DNA of 64,000 nt, taken from contig QYAI01000016.1 of NCBI GenBank assembly GCA_003988855.1, forward strand, positions 65,648-129,647. The letters are read 5' to 3'. The position numbers and the translations under genes are program-made. Origin of the DNA: Arachnopeziza araneosa (lineage: Eukaryota > Ascomycota > Leotiomycetes > Helotiales > Arachnopezizaceae). The notes beneath the pieces were generated by a model. The model saw only the letters and a program-made list of their open reading frames with translations. It was not told the origin of the DNA and did not search any database. Below, one piece after another: positions 47,326 through 59,940 of the stretch. Within the stretch, counting starts at the first letter, position 1; each line of letters starts with the position of its first letter.

Positions 47326-48142
47326 ATTCTGAACTTGCATGGGACTGGGAAATGGTGTTACATTTGCAATGGTTACCTCGTCAAGAACAGAATTTGATGG
47401 GATTGGCATTTTCTGCATGATCAGAGAATCGGCTCACTGATTCCCGAATTTCGCGTTGTCTTGTCTGCGGGTGAAATTTGCCGAGTTCTCAATGATCCGC
47501 AGAAGACCGAGATGCATCCAAATCAAGATTTTGACCCACCAAGTTTTTCCTCGACCTGCATGCACGACCGAGCACAGCGCCATAAGTGTGGCTTTCAATT
47601 GTAGCTCGCACAACCTAGCGTCATCGAATCCAATGATGGCATTTCAACGGCTCGCAAAATCGCGGTTACATTTACAGATGTAGGTATAGATCTTTCCCCG
47701 AAAGTAGGGTTATGCTCGGCCCGCAAAAGCTGTTTCTATACAGTCTAGACCTCTAGCAATATGCAGTTTTCCAAATCTGTCCATCTTCTTGCCGCGGCCT
47801 TGCATGCTGAAACATGTTTGCTAGAATTCTAGACCCGAGAGCTTCTGTACGACTATCTTGTAAACTTGTGTAAATTCAACTTACGTACTCTATTGTCGTT
47901 ATCATGAGCTTTACCAAGTTGACTTTAATTCCATTACTGTCTCCTTTTGGGCATTTATAGTATCAAACAAAAACATTTATTTACAGCTTTGATATGAAGA
48001 TATGTATACTTCAAACCTCGGAAAAGGTCGAGATTGAAGTTCTATGATCCGCCCATCTATCTGCTTCCAAAAGGTATATAAAGGAGCGACAAGAATTCAA
48101 CCGCCGTCCCTTAAAAAAAAAAAAAATAAGCCGGTGTAATCT
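47326..48142. other. Convergent 3' region between rps23 and PNGase A-like genes
   Basis: AT-rich after 47830. A run of 14 A ends near 48126, just downstream of the PNGase-like stop on the other strand. No reading frame is supported. Confidence 0.5.
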
Positions 48143-50399
48143 CTATTTTCCGGACGTCTGGATCAGCGGCGCCTTTGCAGTCCCTGGACCACGTCCAAGC
48201 ATCTCCTTTGGACTCTTCGTCCCAACCATCACCTTTTCTGCGGCAACGCTGCCGTCTGTGTAACCACCCACCTCAATCCCCACTAGACTTTCGCTATCGC
48301 TGACCACCGTACCATTGACTGCGGCAACGGTTCGAGAATACAATTCTACGTCATTGAATCCAGTCTGGGTACTTGTGCCAGTGAACTTGAAATCCTGGCT
48401 TGTACTTCCAAAGGAAGTGCTGATTCCGGCAGAGGGACTAGCGAAGTAGGATGCGTTTCCAATTTGTGTAGTCGTGAGTTCTGTGCCGGTCAGCTTGCCA
48501 ACGAGAGGAGCACTGGCTGGAAGGAGAGCAAAAGGTTGGAGGCCGGTAGGGAAGACTGGCGTGCCTTCAACCTGGAGAGTTAAACCCCGGCTCACATTTG
48601 CACCGATGGTGAAGTTTCCACTAGGTTGAACAATGTAGGTCGTGTTTGCCCAGAGTGGGTAAGAATATGTCGATTTGTAATAAACTCCTCCAGAAGATTC
48701 ATCTGTACCAGTGGTGCTCTGTTGGTTTACTTGCACTATTCCCTGGCCTGTATATAGGCCATAGTTCGTTGCCTTGAGGTCTTGTTTCCAGGAGACAACT
48801 TGGCTACCACTTGCTGTTTTGACCGTTGACGAAATAGAGACTGTTCGTTGCACATCAGTTGTGTAAGTCAGTGTTTCATTTGCACCAGTTGCATTATGCG
48901 TGAGGCGCTGATAGACATGAATCGTCGGATCAGGGAGGCTAATTGTTGGTCGGGTGCCAGTCGTTACAGCGGATGAGTCTGTATCGAGCCAGAGAAATAT
49001 CTTTCCTGTAACGTACCAACTATCCCCAACAGTTTTGGTGAGTGTACCTGTGCTCTTCCCATCATCATCAATTCCTGCTACACGGATTTCGAAAGAATGC
49101 GATTCGCCGTCAGACAGAACAGGTAGCCATGGTGTAATGTCTATCTCATGCTCACGGAGATCGAAAGCGTCTATCCCAACGATAGGGCGCCACAATCCCG
49201 GCACCACACCACCAGTGAAAATGACTGGGAATGGCCAATGAACGCCTGCTAATTGGCCATCGATAAGTAATTGAACTTCCCGGAATGGAGAGTAACCATA
49301 AAGTGTACCATCAACAGCGTCAAAGGTATCGATGTTGGACTGCAGAACGTTGCTCCACCAAAACTCTTCAGTTGATTGACCACAAGCTGACACAGCAAAG
49401 ACAGCTCGGTTGACATTTCGGGGGATGGTAATGCTGTTGGTGGCATTATCGCCTGGTACCACGAAAACACTGACTGAGCTTGTGGATCCTTTTCGCGCCG
49501 AAATTGGAATNATCTGCGATGCTGGCTCGACTGTTTCTTGACTTGTGAAGAAGGTCGCTGTGAGTGTGGTATAGTAGGAGCCAGTATAAGTGCTGTCAAC
49601 CAGGTTTCCGAGGTCAAATATAAGAGTCTGAGGAGAGTTCCAAAAGTACAAAAATTCCGTCATGTCTTTGATATACTCCCATCTAATACCATTAGTCGTA
49701 GGCTCTGCAGTCGAGGTTCGCCAGACTTCGGTGTCGTTGAAATACATCAGGGCCAGTCGATCATACTGTCGACCGTGAGAGGTGACTGTGAAGTTCATGG
49801 CAACCCGGTTGAATTTGCAACTAGGCGGTGTGTAGTTGCCTGAGTATCTGTCAGCCGGTTCTTGACAGAGCAGCATCCAACTTACCGACAAATGGCAATC
49901 CATAACTGTAACCGAAAGTGTGGTTCATGAGAAGTTGCTGGCAGCTGTTTGCGAGATTGACTTGGCTGATAGACGTGGTACTCTCGATCCCATTGCTAGA
50001 AATCGTCTCATCCGCGGCACCGGATGGTGTCAACACCGGCTGGTATACTTGGAAGACATTCAGAACAGCTGAAGTTGCGGCTGGAGAAGCGACAGCATCT
50101 TTGACTAGGCGGGATCTAGTCGAATGCAGTTCGTGCATCTCCAAGTGGCCTTGCAGCAAACAAACGCTCAGGAGCCAAGTGACTCCGATACAGACCGTAA
50201 CGGAAACCAAGAGGAGCGATGCTACTGTCCCGCGCAGATATGTCCTAGGACCATTCTTGCCTTGTATTCTGCCTAGAAAAGGACGTCTTTGCATGTTTGC
50301 TTCGTCAAAGTCAATCGAACCAGATATTTCAGACTGTTTCAACCCCCTATCCGTACCGTCTTTTGACAGGTAAGATCTATTTGCCGGGATTGAAGCCAT
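48143..50399 (-). CDS. PNGase A-like peptide-N-glycosidase with N-terminal membrane anchor
   Basis: Two exons (49886-50399 and 48143-49839) give 736 aa. The phase-1 junction restores LPFVGNYTPPSCKFNRVAMN. PNGase A family enzymes cleave N-glycans from asparagine; fungal members are mostly uncharacterised. The N-terminus has a basic cytoplasmic part of about 55 residues and then a single hydrophobic helix at about 57-83 (SLLLVSVTVCIGVTWLLSVC), giving a type II membrane protein with a lumenal or external enzyme. The first family block follows, VFQVYQPVLTPSG, then HTFGYSYGLPFVG, WEYIKDMTEFLYFWNSP, TEEFWWSNV, REVQLLIDGQLAGVHWPFPV, IFTGGVVPGLWRPIVGIDAF and LREHEIDITPWLPVL. Many NxT/S sites occur. 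One undetermined base at 49511 leaves one residue unknown. Enzyme activity is family-based. Confidence 0.9.
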
Positions 50400-50513
50400 G
50401 CTGGACTTGGAGAGAAAGATTTCGGGAAAGGTAGATCACAAAACCGTACGGCTATAATGTGAGGCTAAAGTTGAGCTGATCAGACTTTCCAAGATGATTC
50501 TAAATTGATATAA

Positions 50514-50819
50514 TCAGACGCCGTTGGTAAGGGTTATGTGGTCCCAGTATCGTTTCCTTGCGTCGGAGGCAAGCTGTTGCCCAGAGAAACGGGTCTGAAA
50601 GTAATTGAAGACAGCGAATTCGTCTCTTGTCATCACATAGGAAGTTGGCTCACTTCGAATCTTGTTCCAAATCTCGGCCAAGGCGGTTTCCAGAATGTTC
50701 AAAACCGTGGGGTCCGAAGCACCCTCAGCACTTTCTCTAGCAATCTCAAGCGCTCTTGCCACAGTGGTAATGGCTGAGTTTAATTGCTCTCCTGTACCTC
50801 GATTGTTAATACTCGCCAT
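50514..50819 (-). CDS. Small uncharacterised helical protein
   Basis: A single exon gives 101 aa. The ATG at 50819 (MASINNRGTG) is the first; the frame extends 9 codons upstream without an ATG. The protein is largely helical and hydrophilic: LNSAITTVARALEIARESAE, VLNILETALAEIWNKIRSEP, SYVMTRDEFAVFNYFQTRFS, ARKRYWDHITL. The TRDEFAVFNYFQ-RF-...-RYWD pattern looks conserved-protein-like and I believe it recurs in small fungal proteins, but I cannot name a family. It ends 114 bp upstream of the PNGase A-like ATG on the same strand. No signal peptide or membrane segment is present. Confidence 0.65.
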   Translation of the reverse strand: MASINNRGTGEQLNSAITTVARALEIARESAEGASDPTVLNILETALAEIWNKIRSEPTSYVMTRDEFAVFNYFQTRFSGQQLASDARKRYWDHITLTNGV

Positions 50820-52389
50820 GTTTGTTGCAGATAAAAGTAAGGCCAAACTGGCTTGGGATAGTCATAGAGAAAAGGTTGTCGCTTCAATGCATGTATAAAC
50901 AAAACAGAAAGGTCTGTATAGGGATTTTGGTTACAGTCTGGGAAAAGGCTGCGGGCTTCTAGATAATACAAGCAAGAAAGGCAGCAATTTAAGCGGAGAC
51001 ACAGTATGAATACGGATATGGTTGCATACTCCGGCCACGTCAGGCTTTGGTATCACAAGAAATATCGGCGCGCAGGTATTGTCCGGCTACGCAAAAGCAA
51101 GCGGCAACTGGAACGGGGGCAAACCATAGATGCCTCTTATTTGTCTCTTTGCACCAGGCCGGCAGATCATCCTTGAAGCCGCGGACAGCGGGAGGGAAAA
51201 AGGAGCGAAAGAAACTGACAACTTACTTGTAAGCGGGATGCACCTTTGGCGGAGTTGGCGTGAATTGTCTTATTGGTAGGACCCGAGGGCGGCAAAAGCT
51301 GTCTGTTCCACGGTGACCTCGAATCACGATATAAGCCCCTTGCTTGGAAGGATCCACGTCTTGACGGTGAGTTGGGGGTTTAGTAATTGATGTGTATCAA
51401 GGTCTAACTGTAGGGCGCAAGCAGTGGACTTAGCAGACGCGGTTGGGTACAAGGGGAGGCTTGGGGAAGGATCTCCAGCATCAAAAGCCGTCTGGGAATC
51501 TCTAAAGATGGGCTCTGACAGCTGCTTTGGCCTCGAGTCGGGATTCTTTTTCATCGGGTGAGGAGACTTCACTGGAGAAGTTCTACACCTCAGCTCAGCC
51601 AACCAGCCAGCCAGTCCTGGTCTTCTCGTGAACCGTGAGACGGTGAGGACAAGATACGACGTGCCAATCTCAACTCGGTCCTCTCTCAAGTGTCTGAGAT
51701 GTCGGGGATTCCTGGTGAGTGGATAAGTCGGTCGAATGTGGCGTGCCTGGCTGTGGATTGAATTACGAAGCCAAGTGACAGCTGAGCGGTGCGGGTGAGG
51801 TCGAAATAAGGGACGGGGCTCGTTAAGGACGGATTAGTTGGGCATTACGGACTCATTTGAAGGTGCAAGTTCAGTTGCTCATTTGAGCAGAGTCTTTCTG
51901 GGGGTATTAATTTGACCGTGGACCTGACTTGTCTAATCTTGGGGTTAATTTAATACCGTATCTGCCTCCTGGCTATTTCTGCCAACCCTGGACAAATTAT
52001 CCCTCTCGCTCCCAAAACCGCGTGGTCAGAACTCACAAAATCCCTTCCAGTTTCTGCCTCTGCATCAGGTGAATCGCGGGCCAAACAAGATGCTGGAGTG
52101 TGGTTGTCTTGGGGGTGGTTCGGCGCTTGGTGCGGTCTCGAGAACTCGCGGGGATAGGCTGAGTGCCAATGACCCTCGGAAGCTCTGATCTTCCCTTTAC
52201 TATGCACCCACCACCTTCCCTGTCTCTACCAAACCTTAACCTTACGGCAAGAGGCTTAAAGACGACTTTTCTTTACTGGGAACCATGTGAGCGTTCGGCC
52301 TTTTACTGGGACACTCCTTTCTCCGGTTGGATACCAGTCCCAGACTCTCTTTACCAATGGCGTGGACGCTTCGGCAGTAGCAGCTATTA

Positions 52390-52393
52390 GGGG

Positions 52394-52433
<40 letters not shown>

Positions 52434-52506
52434 CAGAGACAGAGACAGAGCCAGAGCCAGAGAGAGCCAGAGACAGAGACAGAGACAGAGACAGAGACAG
52501 AGAGAG
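52390..52506. repeat. GA/GACAGA microsatellite
   Basis: A G run followed by about 18 AG dinucleotides (to about 52431), then imperfect hexamers of the types gacaga and ccagag up to about 52506. It is a purine-rich low-complexity tract outside genes. Confidence 0.95.
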
Positions 52507-53952
52507 CCTGATATTACGTGCTACCTACCTAGGTATGCTGTCTCAAGGACAACGCGCGTTAGTTCGCCAATTCTCCTGACCTCACTCTCTTCCACCCTTC
52601 ATCGCTCCACCACCCACCACCGCCGTCTTGCTTTCTCATCTACAGTCAGTTGTTCATGTCCCAATTAGGCAACAGACCTGGCTCCGTGGATATTCATGCG
52701 TCTCGGTAACACAAGACTCTCTCGCACAAGAAAACGTGCTGGCCAGACTGAGGGAGATTGAAAACTCCTAACCAATGATGCCACATGCCACATGCCACAT
52801 CCCCGACAAACCTATCCACATCCAAGTTCGGAAGTAAACCATGCAGATCGATTTATCCTCATCTTTCTCTCACCATCCCACCGACAAGCACTCCGACTCC
52901 CCGCTCTGCATGGCTGAAGAGGCCAGCCACCACCATACTCGATATGGATTCATCGCCGTTCCAGTTGCTTTACTTATGACGGCAGTCATTTTTGACAGCT
53001 ATTGCTCATAACCAATTGCACTCGGGTTGTACTGCGTCGCCAAGCTCTGTCACATTACCGCGACCTCAACCAAGGCATCGCCCACACGCGGGTGCCACAT
53101 CAGCAGCCGTGAAATTTTACTGCACAACGGCCGAGTGAAGCTGAGGTCGCAACCCGCCAGACCGGGACAAAACACTTACCGGCGTTACGCTGCTGTGCAG
53201 GCCAAGAACGTGCTCCCGCATCAGCAACGACTCGGAAAGATATCTATGGCTTGCCTCGGTGCCAATTAAACAATCACTTCTCCAAAAATGTCTTAGAGAC
53301 CGCCGGCGAGAACCTCTACCGTTGACGAGGGCGGGATGTTTCCCAAGTTGCCATATGACCCAAACTGACTACCTAAGTAACTCATCTCCCTTCCCAAAAA
53401 GGGAGGAGCATTTTCTAGCTTGATCCATGACGGCGAAACCTGCCCAGCGACAAATGCAGCAGATTGCGATATCACCGTACCCGGCGCAGAGACCCGATGA
53501 AGCGAGAAGGCTTTCGCCATGAGAAATATCTAGCACGCTTCATAAAGATAGCACAGCAACTTTTCTAGCTGAAGTGTTTCACGGTCTGCATCTTGATCGA
53601 ATCGCTTGACGTTTGATTCACCCAACAGTTAGCGAAACTCGGTGTTTAGTTTTCTGCAGCTTTCGACTTTCGCCGCCCAACCATGATTGAAATAGGTTTC
53701 ACGTACAGATAACTCTTCTATTCCAAAAAGTCACCCCCACTCCTTGAGGTTTCAGATGCAAAGACCGAGGAGTCTATACTGTATCACGTGATGACCATCG
53801 TATATGATTCTTCCTCGCATGAATCAATTTCAAAGCCACAAGAGGATCTGTAATTTGCTTCAATCCAAGCTTCTTCGAGTGCTAAAAACCATCAAGTAAA
53901 GAGAATACGAGAGACAACACTTAGCACACTTGAAGCTCAAGGCCGAGAAATA

Positions 53953-53983
53953 GCGGCTCGCTCGCTAAGCGAAAAAGAGCCGC
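53953..53983. other. Short inverted repeat (possible hairpin)
   Basis: A 7-bp arm gcggctc pairs with gagccgc 17 bases later; inside it cgct and agcg can pair further. There is no T tract directly after it and no adjacent gene, so its role is unknown. Confidence 0.5.
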
Positions 53984-55394
53984 ATTTTCTTCCTGTCAAT
54001 CATTTAGCAGCTCGGAGTCCTGCTTCGCCTCAGCTTACGTATCATCTTCCCTAAGCAACATTAAAGTTGACATTAAGCTCTCACGGCGCTCTTGATCGTT
54101 GCGGACTGCTTAGAAGAACTTAAAATTCCTAGCTAACTATTGAAAGCAAGTCAAGGTGATGTAGCTTACCGCTTTCACAAGCTAGCTCAAACTCATGCCG
54201 TCACATTGTTGCAGCTCACTTGCTCTGTATGTTCATCGCCGTTTCTAGACCAACTCGATTCAAGCTAGATGAGTTTGTTTTATCTGATAAATAAGTACGA
54301 AAGGCATTGTTTTTAGACTGCACAGATTCTTGCTACTTCCACGACCACAATGTTATTGCATTTCAGCAATGCCATCAACATATACTTTGTTAAAGGAATG
54401 AATCGAGCTTATCTGTGCCACAGAGACGTATAAAGTACAAATAATAGGGTAATGTCTTTTAAGGGTAGAAGGATTCCATCCATCTTCAACATATTTGTCG
54501 TCGCATGAGATGCTTCATTTAAGAGGTTGAAATGAACATCAATCAGCAAATACTTCAGCTTCTTGTCTTGTACCTCTTACCATTCCACAGTTTCAAACTT
54601 CTAGCTGCTAATTGAAACTTTGAAATCGCATGGTTTAAAATCCTGTTGTTCCCCTTTGTCAGATCGTAGCTGCTAGACGACTGTCTTAGCCTCACCACAA
54701 AAGAGGAAAGCGCATCTCGATTTTGTGATAATTATTTTGGCTGTCTGCTGAACTATATTCAAACATGATCCTAAAGTCCGAACAGGACTCCCTTCATTCC
54801 TTACTTCCCAAGTCTCTCTCTTACTCCTTTGATAGATTATGCCAGCAAAAACCAGATCAAGGACTCCCTATATCCTCTCACGGTCCTCCGTGAACCGCGC
54901 ATCGACAGATTGTTACGGCAGCCTCGGACTTATGTCTAATGGACTTGAGTTATCACCTTTACTACATCTCTATCCTTATTTGCATATCACTATACTGTTT
55001 TACAAACACGCCTCGCTCCGTGGCGCTTTCGACCTCAACTCCATTGCATATACCATCTGGCTCTCAGCCTCTCGAAATCCTATACTTCCACAGCAAACTT
55101 GACCTTCTCTCGAATTTGAATCTGGGCGGCGCTATTCAACAACGATACGCGCTTCGTCTAACCGTTTACTTCTCATCTCGTGCAAAGTAACCTTGCAATT
55201 CGCAGCTCCTAGTCTCTCCTTGCTGAGCATTTCGTGCGTTGAATATCTTACTTTGTCAAAGCACTCACCACCGGCACATATTCCACACCGTCAAGAATTT
55301 GTTTCATCAAACACGGCGTGCAACAAGACCAATGACGAGAAGTTGCTGACCTCTGAAGATTCGTACATCACTCTTATCCTATCAAACCGAAGAA

Positions 55395-58086
55395 ATGAAC
55401 CGGACAACGTCTCATGGAATACCGCAACAACAATTGGGAGACTTAATAGGACATGTGATACCAAGAACGTATCAGCCTGGCTATGTGGTTCTCTCATATT
55501 TAATGAGCTACGTTGGAGCATGGACATCATTAGAACTTATCAACAGGAGAACGTCAACGCGGGGCCTATATAACTGGTGATTTAGTCTCGTCATCCAAAT
55601 GCTTCATGTCTCTAATTAATTCTCAGGCTAATACTTACTGGTGCGTCAATGTCCTTAGGTGGTGTTTCTACCTGGGGTATGCATTTTATTGGAAACCGTG
55701 CCATTATTCTTGGTAAAGGTGAAGTTGATTTACAGATTGTGTATAGCGCAACCTACACAACCCTCTCCTTTTTCCTGCCAGTCCTGGTTCTACTTGGGGC
55801 TTTTGGAACTGTTGGTGCACACGATTGGCTGAGTGTTCCAAGAGTTGTACTCGGCGGAACACTGGTGGGCTTAAGTTTCTGTGGGATGCATTACCTGGGT
55901 CAGGCCGGAATCTCAAACTATGATTGCCATTACAACGTTCCTTATATTATTGCAGCTGCTTTTGTAGCTATCTCGGCGAGTATTGGAACACTTGTGCTCT
56001 TCTTTAGGTTTCGTTCGTCCTGGAGGAGTTCTTGGTGGAAGCGTGCACTCTGTGCTATTCTGCTCTCTGGTGCTGTTTCAGGGCTGCATTGGCTGGCATC
56101 ACTTGGTACATTCTACCGCCTCAATAAAATTGGCCTTTCACATGGAGATGATACTGCTTGGAATTTTGCGATAATTGTTGTTATTGTGCTGGTATGTTTG
56201 AATCGCCTTTGAATCATTATATCTAACATTGCAAGTCTGTTGCTGGATGTCTATGCCTTGTATTTCTTGCATTGATCGCCCAGAGACGTGCAATAAAGGC
56301 TGGAATACGAGCACAACAACTTGTATTGGCGGCTATTGTATTTGACCATGATGGAAAATTGTTGGTTTCACCTGAAGGTTTACTTCCACTCCGGAAAATT
56401 ACAAATGAATGGCAGGAACGGGTAAGTTACCAATTAGATATCTGGTGATAAGTTGACACCCTATAGTCTATGAACGATGTGTTCAATATATCTCATCCCG
56501 TGTTTCTTTGGATGTTTAAAACAAGTCGTTACTGGCTCGGGGTCTCGGATTTAATTCAAAGTATGCGAAATCACGTTCGTCTGTCTGGCATAAGGGGGAG
56601 ACGTGGTTCAAATGAAGATGGAAAACTTTTGAACGAGGAAGGAACCCCAATTGAACACTATTCGCTGATTTTCCAAGAGTTGTTTTGTGTGACTGCTGCT
56701 GACCTTGCGGTGGACTTGAACCTGCCACTTGAGAAGATGGGAATCCTCTACGATGAAATCATCAACACAGGTTATGTCAGTAGTGCTTTCAAAGAACGCA
56801 AATCTAAGAGGAGCGATGCAACTATTACCAGTTCAGTTGTCGACATCGAACGTGAAGCTCTTGGTTTGCCTATTGTTGGAAAAGGATTACTTCTTTTTCT
56901 AGTCAGTCGTGTAAGTAGGCTTGAGGCTGAAGATCTTCAAGCGGCTGGATACCGTTTTGCGCATGCTAACTACGTCGCACCTATCTTGGCGCTCAGTTTG
57001 CAGCTTCGGCTGGCAGCCTTGAAGCGGCGGATTGAGATAATGAAGGAATATGTTACAGATCCTCATATGCTCGAACCAGGAGTACACTTTGCTATTTTCG
57101 CAGTTCGAGCTTCGTTAGCTATTGGCCGTCATGGTTTCGATGTTCTTGCCCGAAAAGATGCCAAAAATCAATTGCCAACTATGCTGATCAATGTTCCTCA
57201 TCTAGAGGACTGGCATCTGGAATACCTAAAGAAGATGGATAACATGAGCGTGTCACAGTGTGTCAAATTTCTCTTCAAAGCGGCGAAGCCAAACAACCCT
57301 GTCAAAATTGAGCAAAGCTTTGCAGAGCATCTCCTAGCATCTCTGGAAGCTCTGAAGGACGAGATCAACGATCCCATTTTTAATGATGCTTTGCTTATCA
57401 CTAAGCCATTTGGAGCACCCTGTTATGATGCAGAGCATGATGCATCTCCAGAAGTAGCTCAAGTCATCACCTTCAAGATAATCGTCCCAATTCACGGGCG
57501 TGCACCAGGCAAGAAACTCGAATTTGTGCCGTTGAACTTCTTCAAGGCTTGTCAGCACATTTACAAGAATTCTCCCGACCACGCTGTACTCTCAAGAAAG
57601 ACCCATCAAGATTTTACCCTACTTCTCGGTCTAGATTCAAAGCAGAAAGATAGCACCTCACCAAAGTTGCGACTTAGATCTTCATTCAGAGGAATAGGCA
57701 ATCCTGAGAGAGCAATCAAACACGACGTTAAGATGGACGAAGACATGCTAATTGATTCTCATCTTTCCACTCATCCTGAAATGCCATCCCGTGGACTAAG
57801 TAATATCAAACTTTGGAATCGGCGCCCTAGGACACCTGACCGCGAGTCTGAGCAGAACCTTTTTGCGCATGATTTTGCGGAGACAGATAACCATTCGGGG
57901 ACTAGTACCAGTCCAAATGGGCAGGACAGCTCTCCCAATTCTAAACTTTTAGGCGTCGAGCTAGCTCAAATGGGGAATGGTAGCGGTCCGAAGAATCATA
58001 GTCCACCAGCAGGTGGAGAAGAGGAGATGACAACCTATATTGACGAGCTATTCAAACTAACTATTACGACAAGACAATTTCAATGA
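55395..58086 (+). CDS. MHYT-domain membrane signalling protein
   Basis: Four exons (55395-55576, 55627-56191, 56236-56421, 56467-58086) give 850 aa. MHYT domains are seven-helix membrane sensors thought to bind metal through conserved Met/His residues; their fungal ligand is unknown. Helix 1 is YVVLSYLMSYVGAWTSLELI; the junction after RRTSTRGLYN restores WLILTGASMSLGG. Metal-site motifs WGMHFIGN and CGMHYLGQ follow, and a third Trp/His motif (SGLHWLASLGTFYRL). The membrane part ends near residue 275. The cytoplasmic region starts with LVLAAIVFDHDGKLLVSPEG, a PAS-like block, and continues with a fungal-specific helical region (FQELFCVTAADLAVDL, GVHFAIFAVRASLAIGRHGF) and a disordered tail. The start at 55395 is the first ATG that leads directly into IPRTYQPGYVV, typical of the family. 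Confidence 0.92.
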
Positions 58087-58470
58087 GTCGTTGTAGTATA
58101 TATAGCTACTATGATGTTGGAATCGTTGTGGTTGAATACCGGAGATTGAAGGCACTTTCTAGATTACGGGTCGAATTCAATGGGAGATCAGTAGTAGTAA
58201 TGTATAATCTTGACTTCATATCGGACATTATAATGAATCTTGAAGTGAAGCTGAAGCATTGTTATATAGGTCACAGATGCACATTAAACTATGCAATTCA
58301 TTGACTTAAAAATGCATATCTATACACCAGTTCCATCTAAGTGTATCTGAGGAGAACCATAAATCTTGTTCAAAAGCAACGGCAACACCTCAGTTCGCAT
58401 AGAGCAACCCCTTTTGGGAAAGAAAATACTATCTGCATACATTCAACATCATTTTCCGTGCAAGTAAGCC
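58087..58470. other. Short convergent intergenic region
   Basis: Shared 3' sequence of the MHYT gene and the disordered-protein gene. A 73-codon frame (58083-58304) overlaps the MHYT stop and shows no domain. Confidence 0.5.
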
Positions 58471-59346
58471 TCAATCCTCAAATATTAGCTGCTCGTCCAT
58501 CCAATACGGCTCAATAAAACGAGCCGCAAAGTCCACCACTGCTCGCTCTCCATTCTCAATTGCATCGCTCTCCGGCTCTGTACGAGCAAGAACCCTTGAA
58601 GCAGGACGCCTCCTGTTCGATGAGATCTCGAGAAGAGGCGTGGTACGGACACCGGGGAAAGAGCGCTGGCGGTCTCGTTCGTAACCCAGCCGAGTGGAAG
58701 GATGGTCTGGTGCAGGTCTTGGTGAAATGAAGAAAGGCTCCCAGACCCTGGATGAGTCTACCGGCTGGCTTACGAAGGATTCTACGTCTATATACTCATC
58801 GCTACGACGATGCGGCCGTGGTGGAGGAGTGAAGCTGGAGGGCCGCGCGGGTCGTTGTGGTGCTCGCCTCTCTTCCTGAAAGGGGGCATGGGAGCTTGGT
58901 GAGGCATGCCGGGCGGGGAGATCGCTGTTGAGACTGTACAGACTGCCTGCATAGTATGGTTGACGGCGAGATTCGCGCGGGGTGGAAGGCCCGCCTTGTG
59001 CAGTTAGGCCACTGAAAGAGTGTGCAGCGTTGGGGTTGCGTCGGCGGGTGCTGTTGGCCCTCTGCAGGCGGAGGGGCTGATCTTGATATGCTTCGAGATC
59101 AAGCTCAAGGATGATGGGAATCTCAGCATCTACACCCGGTACTCCATGCTCGAGTACAAGTCTCTCTCTCTGTCGCTGCGTCGTATTCTCACCGTGCCGA
59201 TTCTCTCGCCGAGTTAGGATTTCGGCCTGCCGATTTATCCCTTGCCAATACGGCAGACTCTCTTGGTTCTGGTGAGGTGGGCTTGGAGGAGCCGGGACGC
59301 GATTCTCAGATGGCTCGGGGGGAGTGAGAAAGAGTGGGAGTCCCAT
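58471..59346 (-). CDS. Uncharacterised Arg/Pro-rich disordered protein
   Basis: A single exon gives 291 aa from the first ATG (59346, MGLPLFLTPPEP); the frame upstream begins at a GTG. It is Pro/Arg/Ser-rich throughout. Two segments look ordered: AEIPIILELDLEAYQDQPLR near 80-105 and the C-terminal GERAVVDFAARFIEPYWMDE, which is acidic and aromatic and may be a short interaction helix. There is no signal peptide or membrane segment. It lies 0.6 kb downstream of the PigL_N-ankyrin locus on the same strand. I cannot name a family. Confidence 0.6.
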   Translation of the reverse strand: MGLPLFLTPPEPSENRVPAPPSPPHQNQESLPYWQGINRQAEILTRRENRHGENTTQRQRERLVLEHGVPGVDAEIPIILELDLEAYQDQPLRLQRANSTRRRNPNAAHSFSGLTAQGGPSTPRESRRQPYYAGSLYSLNSDLPARHASPSSHAPFQEERRAPQRPARPSSFTPPPRPHRRSDEYIDVESFVSQPVDSSRVWEPFFISPRPAPDHPSTRLGYERDRQRSFPGVRTTPLLEISSNRRRPASRVLARTEPESDAIENGERAVVDFAARFIEPYWMDEQLIFED

Positions 59347-59940
59347 ATTGGCCCGTCGGAGTGGGTGATGCTGTTGCTGTGGAAATATCGTGACGTGTGA
59401 TTCTGAACGTGAGCAAGAAAGTAAAGTACAAGAGAGGGATGAATGCCGTGCTTTTGAAAGCACAGATGAAGTATCTGAGATTCAAGTATTTGGAGAAGTT
59501 CAAACAGAAGGGTTCTGGAAAAGAAGCAGAATTGTAGTGGGAATATATAGGAGAAACCTTAGTCAAGAAGAATTTTCGGACATTGGTTTTTCTTAATTGT
59601 CCCTGACATAATTGAGAAATTCGGAAATGGCCCTGATGGCATCCGTCCAAGACGGCGCACTTGATGGTGTTCAAATTCGGCACGCTTGCTGTTCTGGGAA
59701 AGGGGAGCGCTTTTAAGCGTGTTATCCAATCATAAGCTATGTACGGCCCGCGCACAATCCAACTCGGTCGTCTCGTCTGAAGGGAATATCTTTGCAACGT
59801 CTTGGATATTAGTCGAAGAATGGGTCCCATTCTTCTCCTCCTCTTGTTTCTCGATAAATCACTCTTCCATCATCGTAATACTTCGCTCCCCAATATCCCA
59901 CTCGCCTTCTATGACGCCGCTCATCCTCATATGGATCATC
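59347..59940. other. Intergenic between two minus-strand genes
   Basis: About 0.6 kb holding the promoter of the disordered-protein gene and the 3' end of the PigL_N-ankyrin locus. Nothing specific is recognised. Confidence 0.45.

Larger units (their letters stand above)
50820..55394. other. 4.6-kb gene-free stretch upstream of the MHYT gene
   Basis: No gene is supported. It contains a GA-rich microsatellite (52390-52506), three tandem copies of a TGCCACA-like unit at 52779-52800, and a small hairpin at 53953-53983. AT-rich sequence fills 54100-54800. ATG frames such as 54939-55190 and 55193-55573 would lie in the MHYT leader if transcription starts far upstream. Confidence 0.5.

Noticed and set aside
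53293..53520. 75-codon minus-strand frame with an ATG
   Set aside because: No recognisable domain and no neighbour or splice support.
54839..55573. Short plus-strand frames before the MHYT gene as extra N-terminal exons
   Set aside because: The ATG at 55395 already gives the family-typical N-terminus; these frames show no domain and are at most upstream leader frames.
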